Assembly (NCBI GenBank): GCA_910588845.1
Contig: CAJURU010000009.1
Coordinates: 59,862 to 123,861, forward strand
Direction of reading: 5' to 3'
Source of the DNA: an uncultured Lachnospiraceae bacterium
GTDB lineage: Bacteria > Bacillota > Clostridia > Lachnospirales > Lachnospiraceae
Length of the DNA stretch: 64,000 bases
The position numbers were made by a program, and so were the translations under genes. Below the pieces are notes generated by a model. That model ran no database searches. It saw only the letters and a list, made by a program, of their open reading frames with translations, and was not told the DNA's origin. This document shows, one piece after another, positions 18,822 to 28,663 of this stretch; position 1 is the first letter of the stretch, and every line of letters starts with the position of its first letter.

Positions 18822-21566
18822 TTACTTGTTCGCCTGATTTCCGCACTTAGGACAGACATTCCCCTCGCGATATGTATATCCACAGCGATAACAGCACTTC
18901 ACCTCATGCTTTTCCTTGGCCAGATACGAAATACTTCTCGACTCCGGCTTTTCCTGTAAATAAGAAACAAACGCATCCAGAACCTGCGCAAATACCGCAA
19001 GTTCTTTCGCCGGTATTCCGCCCGGAATCTTCGTCTTCGCGCCGTTGCCGCGGTTCAAATAAATTCCGCGGTTCAACAGCCCAGTATTGCCTTCTACGCC
19101 GTGAATTGCACGGATCGGAATTTTCTCACTGTTAAACGTACTGTTATAGAAAATATGATCCGGCGTCAGCAAAAAACCTTCTTTTCCGTTTTTCTTTGCC
19201 GAAGAATCACAAATGAGAATCGGGTACTCATAACGGCTTCTGTCCGCGGCATATGTATTCAAAGCCTTTGCCGCCAGCCTGGCCTCCTGTTCCTCCCATT
19301 CTCCACGCATCACTTTGCGCACTTCATAAAAATGAAGCCGCTGCATGTCCTTAATTCTGCCTTTCAAATCCTCGCGCAGCTTATCCACCAGCAGCGCGCA
19401 CTCATCCATTTTTATCTTGGTGAGCCGTTTATCTATCATTTCCAGCGTATTCGTCTTCAACTCCGGCAGGAACGGCCCGCCCTCTATCTTCTCATACGCC
19501 TTTACAGCCTCGTCAAACGTCATCGTAAGGATATTGGGACAAATCTTGTCTATGGCCGCCGCGTCAATCCGGCGCAGACGTTCCTCAATTTTCGCCTGCA
19601 CGGCAGCCGCATCCTTGCCCGAAAATCCTTCTTTTAACTGCTCTAACATCTTGAGCAGGCCTATGCGCTCACTCTTGTCAATCCGCCGCAGCATGACGTC
19701 AAGCTCCGTCTTCTGCGCCTGTCTGCCTTGCTCCTCCAACTTTTCCTCAAACGGTGAAAAATCCACATCCTGATACTGCGCCAGTTTTTGGCGGAATGCA
19801 TGGTACTGGCTGCGCGTCATATTCGCCGGCATGGAAGCTACCATCTGCTCTGCCTCCTGCTGCCCGCGCGCGCGTTTCATCTCTGCAATCTCCGACAACG
19901 CCTCCGCTTTCGCAGACTCGGCTGCCTTTGATTTGCTGATTTCCGCCTCAATACGCGTCATCACATGATACGGTTTACCTGTGCAGTCTTTGACCTTCTG
20001 CCGCAGGCTTTCTTCCTCGCGCCGCGCCAACGCTTCGTCTATCTGACTGTTAAAATCTTTTTTCTGGTCGTGGACGAGCCTCTTCTCAGCCTGGATCTGC
20101 TGCCGCAATTCCCCTAACTGGCGCTGGGACATACGGTCTAACACTTTCATTCTCGCCTGATATTTGCCAAATACTTCATCCTCTAAATTGTCGCTGTCAA
20201 CATTGCCGCTCCGAACACCGGCGCCTTCCGTCAGATTTTGGCTGCTGCCTGGACGCCTTGCGCCTTCATTACTGCCTTGGCTTTCCGCAGCCAGAGAATT
20301 TAAACTTCCCTGCCCTCCATTTCTTGCTTTTGCAGCCTTAAAATCTCCCCGGCTTTCCTTCCTATTTTCCACCGTCCGGGATTCTTCCTGACCTCCACTT
20401 TTATTATTTGCAGCATGGAAATTCTGCTGGCCTCCACTTCCGTTTTGTACAGAAGGTTCTCCAGATTTCTCTCTATTCTTTGATATTTTACGGAGCAAAT
20501 CTTGAATCCGCTTCCGGTATGGTTTGGCTTTCTCCAGCGGATAAAAACCGTCCTCCAACTTTGCGTCCAATTCCAGAAGCTCCTCTTCGGCCATATCCTC
20601 CAAATCAGCGCAGGCTTCCTCAACCGTCTGGGGATCTCTCGTCTTACCGCGCTCCCATTCATACTCATTAAAATGATAATTTGTCGTGCGCCGCGCATTC
20701 CTTCCTAAAAGTTCCCGATAATCCTCATAGGCGTCTCTGTCATTGCCAAACGTAAGCGTATAAACATCGCCTTCTTGTATCAGTTTGCCCGGGCGCGGCG
20801 TATAAAAAGAATTGCACTGATTACAGGTGTAACTTCTAGCCAAATACACCTTACCTTCCTCGGTTTCTACCGGAAGTTCCTCGCCCTCCGGGTAGACCGC
20901 CATAAACATCTTTTGTGCGCATTTGGCACAGCAAATCCCAGTGCGGTAAAAGTTATTTCCCAGCCGGGAGGCGTGTTTCTCGTAAGCAGTAAGCTCGCTC
21001 TTTCCAAATTGGCGCCGCTCTACGCCCCAGCAGATTTTGTGCCACAGCCCCAGACCTTCTTCTGCCTGCCTTGCTTCTTCCTCCTCTTTTATTTCCTGCG
21101 CCTTACGCTTTCCCTCCTCCACAGCGGCCTCTACTACTTCCTCGTAAGTCATCTGAATCTCATTCTTGTAGAAACGAAAATAATCATCCCGAAATCCCGG
21201 TTTGATCTTTATGTCCTTTAAGACTGCCTGGAAAAGGTTATTGAGCTGATTATAATCCTGATCCACTTTCAGTCCCTTGATAGCGCCCCATTTCCCGAAA
21301 GCATATAACGTCATATTCAGCACATTGGTAAGGATATCATTGCCCTCCACCGGCTCCGCGTCCTCGTCGCGGTCCGGCAGCTCAATAACATTGGTGTTCA
21401 CCTTACGGTTATCAAAATTAAAAATCAGCGAGCGCACATTTCCCGACAGAATTAAGAAATTATTCAACACCACAAACTTCCCTGTCCACGTCACGTTTAC
21501 GCCCATGGTTTTAATCATGCGCCCAAATACCGATTTCAGTTCTTCATTGGCTTTTAACAAAATCAT
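18822..21566 (-). CDS. Large unrecognised protein with two zinc ribbons and a PH-like domain
   Basis: I do not recognise this 914-residue protein as a whole. A folded N-terminal domain (1-150) is followed by a Cys4 zinc ribbon (about 208-265: CCAKC and CNQC). An acidic helical part comes next, then a low-complexity Gly/Ser/Asn/Gln linker (about 375-455) and a long charged helical region (about 465-760). A beta-rich segment (FLLTPDHIFYNS, IRAIHGVEG) looks like a bacterial PH/GRAM-type domain (about 790-870). A second Cys4 ribbon (CCYRCG, CPKCG) ends it. There is no signal peptide or membrane helix. A scaffold role is only a guess. The ribosome binding site before the ATG is weak. Confidence 0.8.
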   Translation of the reverse strand: MILLKANEELKSVFGRMIKTMGVNVTWTGKFVVLNNFLILSGNVRSLIFNFDNRKVNTNVIELPDRDEDAEPVEGNDILTNVLNMTLYAFGKWGAIKGLKVDQDYNQLNNLFQAVLKDIKIKPGFRDDYFRFYKNEIQMTYEEVVEAAVEEGKRKAQEIKEEEEARQAEEGLGLWHKICWGVERRQFGKSELTAYEKHASRLGNNFYRTGICCAKCAQKMFMAVYPEGEELPVETEEGKVYLARSYTCNQCNSFYTPRPGKLIQEGDVYTLTFGNDRDAYEDYRELLGRNARRTTNYHFNEYEWERGKTRDPQTVEEACADLEDMAEEELLELDAKLEDGFYPLEKAKPYRKRIQDLLRKISKNREKSGEPSVQNGSGGQQNFHAANNKSGGQEESRTVENRKESRGDFKAAKARNGGQGSLNSLAAESQGSNEGARRPGSSQNLTEGAGVRSGNVDSDNLEDEVFGKYQARMKVLDRMSQRQLGELRQQIQAEKRLVHDQKKDFNSQIDEALARREEESLRQKVKDCTGKPYHVMTRIEAEISKSKAAESAKAEALSEIAEMKRARGQQEAEQMVASMPANMTRSQYHAFRQKLAQYQDVDFSPFEEKLEEQGRQAQKTELDVMLRRIDKSERIGLLKMLEQLKEGFSGKDAAAVQAKIEERLRRIDAAAIDKICPNILTMTFDEAVKAYEKIEGGPFLPELKTNTLEMIDKRLTKIKMDECALLVDKLREDLKGRIKDMQRLHFYEVRKVMRGEWEEQEARLAAKALNTYAADRSRYEYPILICDSSAKKNGKEGFLLTPDHIFYNSTFNSEKIPIRAIHGVEGNTGLLNRGIYLNRGNGAKTKIPGGIPAKELAVFAQVLDAFVSYLQEKPESRSISYLAKEKHEVKCCYRCGYTYREGNVCPKCGNQANK

Positions 21567-21630
21567 GGCAAATTCTCACTATCCTTCCCTCCACTTTAAA
21601 GCAGCCATGCCATAGGTGATTACAGCCCTT

Positions 21631-23661
21631 TCATTCACTCTCTGTCCATTTCAAGATCGCCACGCCTTTGGCGTCAAGCTCCAACTGTTCTTTCTCCTGG
21701 TACGATTTACCGGTCAGCAAGTCGCTGCACGCTGCCGGCACAGCAATTTTCTGCATCCCCTCCTTGTGATTGAGCATAAACAAATAATGCTCTTTATCTC
21801 TCAGGCGCTCCACAACCTCAACGCCTAACGGCGCCTCGGCTGCCGAGCTGATTTGCTGCTTTTCACAGATTTCTTCTATCAGCCTTCCATAAAAACTTTC
21901 CTCCGGGCGGGTTCCCACATAATACGCCTGCCCCTGCCCAAAAGAGTTACAGGTAATGGCCGGCGTCCCCGCATAGAAATCCTCCTGATACTCGGCCAGC
22001 GACTTAGCGCCCTCCAGATGCATGATGTCGCAGAGCATACCTGCGCTATAAGTCTGCCCGCCATAGACAAAGCTGTTCTTTTTCGTCTCTGGAAGCGCAT
22101 CTATCTCCTCCACCCAGATGCCCAGAATATCCCGAAGCCTTCCCGGGTAACCGCCAATCACTACCAGGTCATTCTCATCCACATAGCCGCTGAAAAACGT
22201 CGTCACAAACGTACCGCCTGCGCGCACAAATTCGCGAATCCTCTCATCTACACCGGGCTTCGTCATATACAATACCGGGGCAATCACCGCTTTATAACCA
22301 GACAAATCATCCTCTTCGCCCACGATGTCCACCGAGATATTCTGCCGGTGCAGCGCCGTATAGTAATTCATAATCTCATCCAGATATTTCAGATACTTAC
22401 TGGGGCCGGCAGAATATTCGATTGCCCACCAGTTCTCCCAATCGAACATCAACGCTACTTCCGCCGGTTTGGATGCGCCAAGAATCTCTCCGCCCAGCTT
22501 CTCAAGCTCCTCCCCGAGCTGCGCCACTTCCCGGAATACCCGCGTATGCTCATGCCCCGCATGGTCGATGACTGCGCCGTGGTATTTTTCACAGGAACCA
22601 ATACTGCGCTTTAACTGGAAGAACAACACGGCGTCCGCACCATGCGCCACCGCCTGGTAACTCCACAGCCGCATCACTCCCGGACGTTTTAACGCGTTGA
22701 CCGGCTGCCAGTTCTGTGCGCTCGGCGTCTGCTCCATCAGCACAAAAGGCTTGCCATCGCCAAGACTGTGCATTAAATTATGGCTGAATGCAATCTTACT
22801 GAAAGAATCTGCGTTTGAGGGGTAATTGTCCCAGGAAATGAAATCCATGTATTTCCCCCATTTCCGATAATTCAGTCCCTTGTACGCGCCTTCCATTAGA
22901 TTGGTCGTCACTGGGATATCCGGCGTATATTTCTTGACTGCTTCATATTCCAGACGGAAACAATCTAAAATACTGTCGGAATTAAACCTCTTGTAATCCA
23001 GACTGATTGTCTGCGCCATTGTCTCGTTCTCACTAAAATGTTCCGTCCGGCGGTCCGGCAGCACAATCTCGTCCCAATCATAGAAAGTATGTCCCCAGAA
23101 AGCTGTATTCCAGGCGCGATTCAGCTCGTCAAGCGTTCCATACCGCTCCTTTAACCACGCACGAAATGCTTTCTCACAATTCTCACAGTAACACTCGCCG
23201 CCAAACTCATTCGATATATGCCAGCCGATAATATTGTCATATTTCTGATACCGCTCGGCCAATTTTTCAGCCAGGCGAACAGAATATTTTCGGTATACCG
23301 GGCTGTTGGGACAGGAATTATGCCTTGCGCCAAACTTACGCTTGATACCGCTAAAATCTGTGCGCAGAATTTCCGGGTATTTGCGCGCCATCCACGCCGG
23401 ATGCGCACCCGTACTGGTAGCAAGGCAGACGTTCATTTGATGATCCTTTGCCATCTCCATAATTTTATCTAATTTCTCAAAACAGTATTCATCCTCCGAA
23501 GGCTGCAACAAGGCCCAGGAAAACACATTCAACGTCAGCGTATCTATATGCGCCAGCTTCAAAAGGCGCATATCCTCCTCCCAAGTCTCTTCCGGCCACT
23601 GCTCGGGGTTATAATCTCCACCATATGCAATCTTATCTGTTCTCCATACTTTTTCCCACAT
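21631..23661 (-). CDS. Beta-galactosidase, GH42 family
   Basis: This 676-residue glycoside hydrolase starts with the GH42 signature GGDYNPEQWPEE. The acid/base glutamate lies in HISNEFGGEC (Glu152) and the nucleophile in VLMEQTPS (Glu310). Cysteines near 156-164 (CYCENC) match the structural zinc site of this family. The trimerisation domain and C-terminal beta domain follow. It has no signal peptide, so it acts inside the cell on imported galactosides. No transporter is adjacent. A GGAGAAG site precedes the ATG. Confidence 0.95.
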   Translation of the reverse strand: MWEKVWRTDKIAYGGDYNPEQWPEETWEEDMRLLKLAHIDTLTLNVFSWALLQPSEDEYCFEKLDKIMEMAKDHQMNVCLATSTGAHPAWMARKYPEILRTDFSGIKRKFGARHNSCPNSPVYRKYSVRLAEKLAERYQKYDNIIGWHISNEFGGECYCENCEKAFRAWLKERYGTLDELNRAWNTAFWGHTFYDWDEIVLPDRRTEHFSENETMAQTISLDYKRFNSDSILDCFRLEYEAVKKYTPDIPVTTNLMEGAYKGLNYRKWGKYMDFISWDNYPSNADSFSKIAFSHNLMHSLGDGKPFVLMEQTPSAQNWQPVNALKRPGVMRLWSYQAVAHGADAVLFFQLKRSIGSCEKYHGAVIDHAGHEHTRVFREVAQLGEELEKLGGEILGASKPAEVALMFDWENWWAIEYSAGPSKYLKYLDEIMNYYTALHRQNISVDIVGEEDDLSGYKAVIAPVLYMTKPGVDERIREFVRAGGTFVTTFFSGYVDENDLVVIGGYPGRLRDILGIWVEEIDALPETKKNSFVYGGQTYSAGMLCDIMHLEGAKSLAEYQEDFYAGTPAITCNSFGQGQAYYVGTRPEESFYGRLIEEICEKQQISSAAEAPLGVEVVERLRDKEHYLFMLNHKEGMQKIAVPAACSDLLTGKSYQEKEQLELDAKGVAILKWTESE

Positions 23662-23833
23662 AATTCTTCTCCATTCATTATTATTTTAACCCTGTTTTTT
23701 ATTTTAGCACAATTACGTTTAAATGGAAATCATAAAAAACACTTATATCTTGCGCGTATAGACAAGTTATGATACATTATGTTAGGAAAAATTAAAATAC
23801 GAAAATAGTATTTCAGAAAGGCTTGGCATTACC

Positions 23834-24913
23834 ATGGAAAAAAATAATCATTCACAAAAAGATAAAATATGGATTACTGCAACCTTGACAATTCTTCTGA
23901 TTTCATTCTGCCTGCTGGGTTCCCTTACCATTTACATCGACCCTTTCTTCCATTATCATGCGCCTCTGGCAAAATACGAATATCCTATTACCAATGAGCG
24001 ATACCAGAATAATGGTATTACACGGCATTTTGAATACGATAGCATCATCACCGGTACTTCCATGACAGAAAACTTCAAGACATCCGAAGCCGACACAATT
24101 TTTAAAGCCAATTTTATAAAAATCCCTTATTCGGGAGGAGGCTACAAAGAAATAGACGATAGCCTAGAACTGGCTTATAAGTATAATAAAAACATTAAAT
24201 ACGTCATTCGGGCCCTCGACTATTCCCGGCTGATAAAAGACAAAGATCACTATCGCACGGATGTAGAATATCCTACCTATTTATACAATGATAATCTATT
24301 TGACGATGTGAATTACTTTCTCAACAAAACGATACTTTTTGACCGTACAATGAAAGTCCTCAAATACACGAAAGACGGAAATAAAACGACAACTTTCGAC
24401 GAATACGTTAATTGGATGTCCGAATACGAATTTGGCGCCAAAAGCGTCCTCGCCTCCTACAGCCTGGAAGATCCGCAGCCACCCAGAGAGCTCACCGAAG
24501 AAGAACGCCGAATGGTAAGTGAAAATATCCAGCAGAATGTTACGGAACTGGTAAGCGCACACCCTGAGACAACATTTTATCTGTTTTTTCCGCCTTACAG
24601 CATTTGTTACTGGGACATGGCCAAAAACGAAGGCACACTTGACAGTCAAATTGACGCTGAACAGATGGTCATCGAAGAACTTTTAAAATATCCTAATGTC
24701 AAACTGTATTCCTTTTGCAATAATGCAGAGCTCGTATGTAATCTTGAGCACTACAGGGATCAGGCACACTACGATGAATGGGTAAACTCCCAGATTCTGA
24801 AATGGATGTATAATGAAGAATATCTGCTGACAAACGAAAATTATCTGGATTATATACAAACCAAGCGAGACTTTTACAATAACTATGATTACAGTGCACT
24901 GCACGATAAGTAA
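23834..24913 (+). CDS. Membrane-anchored SGNH-like partner of an MBOAT acyltransferase
   Basis: The 359-residue protein has one N-terminal membrane helix (about 13-35) and an extracytoplasmic domain. GTSM (Gly74, Ser76) resembles the first SGNH block and DQAH (Asp309, His312) the last block with its catalytic Asp-His pair. This layout is that of DltD/AlgJ/AlgX-like proteins, which move acyl groups onto an extracellular polymer. The MBOAT gene follows after 14 bp in the same direction, as in alginate- or wall-polymer O-acetylation pairs. The acceptor polymer is unknown. Confidence 0.8.
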   Translation: MEKNNHSQKDKIWITATLTILLISFCLLGSLTIYIDPFFHYHAPLAKYEYPITNERYQNNGITRHFEYDSIITGTSMTENFKTSEADTIFKANFIKIPYSGGGYKEIDDSLELAYKYNKNIKYVIRALDYSRLIKDKDHYRTDVEYPTYLYNDNLFDDVNYFLNKTILFDRTMKVLKYTKDGNKTTTFDEYVNWMSEYEFGAKSVLASYSLEDPQPPRELTEEERRMVSENIQQNVTELVSAHPETTFYLFFPPYSICYWDMAKNEGTLDSQIDAEQMVIEELLKYPNVKLYSFCNNAELVCNLEHYRDQAHYDEWVNSQILKWMYNEEYLLTNENYLDYIQTKRDFYNNYDYSALHDK

Positions 24914-24927
24914 AAAGGAGAAGTATT

Positions 24928-26388
24928 ATGCTGTTCAATTCCTATATTTTTGTGTTTCTGTTCTTTCCGCTTGCTTTAGCAGGATATTATACGCTTAACC
25001 ACTTTCATCTATATCGGGCATCAAGTATATTCCTCACGGGAATGTCCCTGTGGTTTTACGGTTATTTTAATCCTTCCTATCTGCTGATTATCTGTGGAAG
25101 TATCGCCGTTAATTACCTCATTTCCCAAATGATGATACGCTCAGGACAGGAATATCTGCGCAGGTTCTCCCTTATTCTTGGAATCTGCGGTAATGTCGCC
25201 GTAATTTTTTATTTTAAATATTTTAATTTTTTTCTGGAGAACGTCAATTCCGTATTTGGCAAATCATTCGAGCTAAGGAATATTGTACTCCCTCTAGGAA
25301 TCAGTTTCTTTACTTTCCAGCAGATATCGTATCTTGTGGACTCTTACAGAGGCGAGACAAAAGGATATTCCTTTGACGAATATGCATTATTCGTATCATT
25401 TTTCCCACAGTTGATTGCCGGGCCTATTGTCCTGCACAACGAAATGATCCCACAATTCCGGCAAAAGGAAAAACGCCGGTTCATACCTAAAAACTTTTCA
25501 AAGGGCATGTATATTTTTTCCCTGGGACTGTTCAAAAAAGTAATCATTGCCGATACATTTGGCAAAGCTGTCAGCTATGGGTTTGGAACCATAGATACCC
25601 TCAGTTCTATGGAAGCGCTGATTACCTCGCTGTCTTACACCTTCCAGCTTTATTTTGATTTCAGCGGATACTGCGATATGGCAATCGGTATCGGCCATAT
25701 GTTTAACATAGAACTGCCCCAGAACTTTAATTCCCCATACAAATCTGCTTCCATAACAGAATTCTGGGACAGATGGCATATGTCGCTGACCCGTTTTCTC
25801 AAAACATATATCTATATTCCTTTGGGCGGAAACCGCAAAGGCAAAATCCGTACCTATATTAACATTATGGTAGTCTACCTCGTCAGCGGCATTTGGCACG
25901 GCGCCAACTGGACGTTTATTTTATGGGGCGTGCTCCATGGGTTCCTGAGCTGCCTGAACCGGCTGTTCCACAAATCATGGGAAAAACTGGGGAATATCAC
26001 ACAATGGGCGCTTACTTTCCTGACCGTAAATATACTGTGGGTCTTTTTCCGGGCAGATAATATCCAATCCGCAATTGCATTCATTAAACAGATGTTTACC
26101 TTGTCAAGTTTTAAAATTCACAAGGATTTCTACCAATGTTTCAACCTGCCGGAGTTTAAATTTTTTGAAAAACAAATACCCTTTTTAAATTATCTGCCTG
26201 CAAAAATTACCGGTTTCCACCTCTGGCTGTTTATTTTCGGAGCGTTTTTTATCGTACTGAACTTCCGCAACAGCAGGGAGATAGAATTCCAGCCCAACAT
26301 CAGGACTTCCCTGACTACTATAATATTCACGGTTTGGTCTGTTATGTCGTTCGCGGGTATTTCCACTTTCCTGTATTTTAATTTTTAA
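24928..26388 (+). CDS. MBOAT family O-acyltransferase (AlgI-like)
   Basis: This 486-residue polytopic protein has about ten or more membrane helices. The family-defining region includes QLIAGPIV, FWDRWHMSLTRFLK and the catalytic histidine in SGIWHGANW (His324). AlgI-like MBOAT proteins pass an acetyl group across the membrane to a periplasmic or extracellular SGNH partner, which fits the upstream gene. The most likely job is O-acetylation of a secreted or wall polysaccharide. An AAAGGAG site lies ahead of the ATG. Confidence 0.94.
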   Translation: MLFNSYIFVFLFFPLALAGYYTLNHFHLYRASSIFLTGMSLWFYGYFNPSYLLIICGSIAVNYLISQMMIRSGQEYLRRFSLILGICGNVAVIFYFKYFNFFLENVNSVFGKSFELRNIVLPLGISFFTFQQISYLVDSYRGETKGYSFDEYALFVSFFPQLIAGPIVLHNEMIPQFRQKEKRRFIPKNFSKGMYIFSLGLFKKVIIADTFGKAVSYGFGTIDTLSSMEALITSLSYTFQLYFDFSGYCDMAIGIGHMFNIELPQNFNSPYKSASITEFWDRWHMSLTRFLKTYIYIPLGGNRKGKIRTYINIMVVYLVSGIWHGANWTFILWGVLHGFLSCLNRLFHKSWEKLGNITQWALTFLTVNILWVFFRADNIQSAIAFIKQMFTLSSFKIHKDFYQCFNLPEFKFFEKQIPFLNYLPAKITGFHLWLFIFGAFFIVLNFRNSREIEFQPNIRTSLTTIIFTVWSVMSFAGISTFLYFNF

Positions 26389-26479
26389 CAGCTGTATCAA
26401 CGATAGAAGAGGCTGTTTATGTTCCAGGAAATAAATTTCCACGCACAGTTTTATACTTGTAGATTAGGAGGAGTTTACC

Positions 26480-27139
26480 ATGCCAACCAAAAATACCATC
26501 ATCTTCGACTTAGACGGCACTCTGTTAGACACTCTGGCTGACCTTGCCGGAAGCGTAAATTATGTCATGGAGAAATACAATTTGCCCACCCACACCAACG
26601 ACCGCGTACGTCAAATGGTGGGCAATGGGGTAACCGTCCTCATGGAACGCGCCGTACCTGGCGGACGTTCTTTTGCAGCGTTTGAAAGCTGCCTGAAAGA
26701 CTTTAAAGAGCATTACGAAATCCATAAAAAAGATCTCACCAAGCCATTTCCGGGGATTATGGATTTTCTCAAGGAAGCATATGAATCCGGCTATAAAATG
26801 GCGGTGGTCTCCAACAAATTTGACCTTGCCGTCAAGGGGCTGTGCGAGGACTTTTTCTCGCCGTATATCACGACGGCCATCGGGGAATCTGCCCAGACTG
26901 CGCCTAAGCCTGCGCCTGACACCGTATTTAAAGCTATGGAAGAATTACATGTTTCTCCCAGCCAATGCGTCTATGTGGGAGATTCCGATGTTGATATTGT
27001 AACAGCCCAAAACGCCGGAATCCCCTGCATCAGTGTAAGCTGGGGCTTCCGCAGCCGACAGTTCCTTGAGGAACACGGCGCAATCACAATTGCCGATTCT
27101 GTGGAAGAGTTTTGCAATGTGCTTAAAAAAGAGTTCTAA
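26480..27139 (+). CDS. HAD-family phosphatase, phosphoglycolate phosphatase-like
   Basis: This 219-residue HAD hydrolase has FDLDGTLLDT (nucleophile Asp and acid/base Asp), a Ser/Asn motif VVSNK, a lysine in APKPAPD and the metal-binding acidic motif VGDSDVDI. The helical cap between motifs I and II is of the C1 type found in Gph/PGP enzymes. It probably dephosphorylates 2-phosphoglycolate or a related small phosphoester. An AGGAGG site lies upstream. It is convergent with the trigger-factor-like gene across a large palindromic element. Confidence 0.9.
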   Translation: MPTKNTIIFDLDGTLLDTLADLAGSVNYVMEKYNLPTHTNDRVRQMVGNGVTVLMERAVPGGRSFAAFESCLKDFKEHYEIHKKDLTKPFPGIMDFLKEAYESGYKMAVVSNKFDLAVKGLCEDFFSPYITTAIGESAQTAPKPAPDTVFKAMEELHVSPSQCVYVGDSDVDIVTAQNAGIPCISVSWGFRSRQFLEEHGAITIADSVEEFCNVLKKEF

Positions 27140-27218
27140 AACAATAGGCGCTCAGAAAAGATCGTTTTTCGCAACGCCTTTTGTTGCCGCTCATAGCTAT
27201 TACACTAATATAGTTACT

Positions 27219-27346
27219 CGTTCAAAAGGTCTTGCCGCTTATGCGGCAAAGACAGAATGCACAAAAAATATCTTGGGAAGCTAGCTTCCCAAGATATTTT
27301 TTGTGCATGTTGTTTACATTGCTCTGCAATGTAAACCTTTTGAACG
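27219..27346. repeat. Palindromic element with a 52-bp perfect inverted core
   Basis: Positions 27257-27308 are a perfect 52-bp palindrome centred on AAGCTAGCTT. It is flanked by two separate hairpins (TTGCCGC/GCGGCAA at 27232-27249 and an 11-bp perfect stem at 27312-27336) and enclosed by 12-bp arms CGTTCAAAAGGT/ACCTTTTGAACG. The DNA can fold as a cloverleaf or cruciform. It lies between convergent genes and has T-rich stretches at both core edges, so it can act as a bidirectional terminator. Its size exceeds a normal terminator and suggests a small mobile element. Confidence 0.85.
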
Positions 27347-27394
27347 AATCCATACCTTGCAATCTATGTTAGTGCGACAGCCCCATTCCTACGT

Positions 27395-28663
27395 CTACTC
27401 TGCCAGATTTTCTAATACTTCGCTGTCGTCTCCATCTCCTAAGTCCAATTCTAAACCATCGCTGTCTTCCTCGTCTCCCAAATCCAGCTCCAGATCATCG
27501 CTGCCTTCCGAATCCTCACCTTCATCTTCCCATTCCAACTCGTCATTGGCATGATATTCCTCATAAGGGACTTCCTTTAACTTGGCGGCGTCATACAAAA
27601 GTTCAACCACTCTGTCCCTTGCAAGCTGCGTCTTGACATAGATTTTACCGTAATCTTCCTCGTACTCCTCGAGCGTTTCATAATCATTTTCCTTCGCCAA
27701 CTTCTCAGCCAGTTCCTGGTATTCGCTGTCGCTGATTTCCTTGCCTTCTTTCTCGAGAATCGCCCGGACAACAAGATATTCATTGACCTGCTCGTCCACC
27801 ATAGCGTTAATCTCTTCCTCGCTCATATAACTTTCCAGAAACTCCTCATATTCCATGCCCATGAATTCGGCATAATTCTTATATCCGGTCACAGTATCAT
27901 CATAGAAGAAATCATAGAGCTTCTGCGGATAGCCATCCACTGTAGCATTTTCTATAGCAGTCTTCAGCGCATTTTCCTGCGCCTCCATTACAGATGCGTC
28001 CTTTGCATCCAGTTCTAACTGCTTCTTAACCGACGCCTCGTATTCTTTTAACGTCTTAAAATCAGACACTGATTTTACAAAATCTTCGTTGTATTCTGGA
28101 GCAACAGCTTCACTGATGGAATTGATCGTTACGGTAAATTCCGCTTCTTTTCCTCCCAAAGTATCATCATAATCCTCTGGGAAAGTTAATTTGAATGTAG
28201 CCGTCTCTCCAACCTTCTTACCTATGAGGTTACTCTCAAATTCCTCCAAAAATTCCCCTGCGCCGAGTTCAAGCTCATAGTCGCTCGCTGTACCGCCATC
28301 AAATTCCTCGCCGTCAACCGTGCCTTTAAAGTCCATATTGACATAATCGCCCTCTTGCGCGCCTCTGTCTTTTATTTCTTTGTATTCCGTATTGTCCTCC
28401 AGCTCATACTGAATCTGTTCCTCGACGTCCTCATCCGTCACTTCAAGGACAGAGGGATAAGTAACTTCCAGTCCCTTATATTCCCCAAGTTTAACGTAAT
28501 CTGATACTTTGAAATCCAATACGTCATCCGACGCACCGCCAGCATTATCCGCATCCGCGTTCTCGGTGTTCCCGGAATTCTCCTGCTCCTTATTATTGCA
28601 GCCCGCAAACATCATTACCGCCGCCAGAGCCGCCGCTAAAAGTATGTAACTTCTCTTTTTCAT
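27395..28663 (-). CDS. Trigger-factor-like peptidyl-prolyl isomerase lipoprotein
   Basis: A 422-residue export-targeted relative of trigger factor. A lipoprotein signal (MKKRSYILL through FAGC) predicts anchoring outside the membrane. The ribosome-binding domain of true trigger factor is replaced by a short spacer. An FKBP-type isomerase domain (about 85-190: GDYVNMDFKGTVDGEEFDGG) is followed by the helical chaperone C-domain. The last 35 residues are an acidic tail with two LELDLGD copies. It probably helps fold exported proteins. The ATG is set by an AGGAGGT site 6 bp upstream; the longer frame lacks this and would bury the signal peptide. Confidence 0.88.
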   Translation of the reverse strand: MKKRSYILLAAALAAVMMFAGCNNKEQENSGNTENADADNAGGASDDVLDFKVSDYVKLGEYKGLEVTYPSVLEVTDEDVEEQIQYELEDNTEYKEIKDRGAQEGDYVNMDFKGTVDGEEFDGGTASDYELELGAGEFLEEFESNLIGKKVGETATFKLTFPEDYDDTLGGKEAEFTVTINSISEAVAPEYNEDFVKSVSDFKTLKEYEASVKKQLELDAKDASVMEAQENALKTAIENATVDGYPQKLYDFFYDDTVTGYKNYAEFMGMEYEEFLESYMSEEEINAMVDEQVNEYLVVRAILEKEGKEISDSEYQELAEKLAKENDYETLEEYEEDYGKIYVKTQLARDRVVELLYDAAKLKEVPYEEYHANDELEWEDEGEDSEGSDDLELDLGDEEDSDGLELDLGDGDDSEVLENLAE

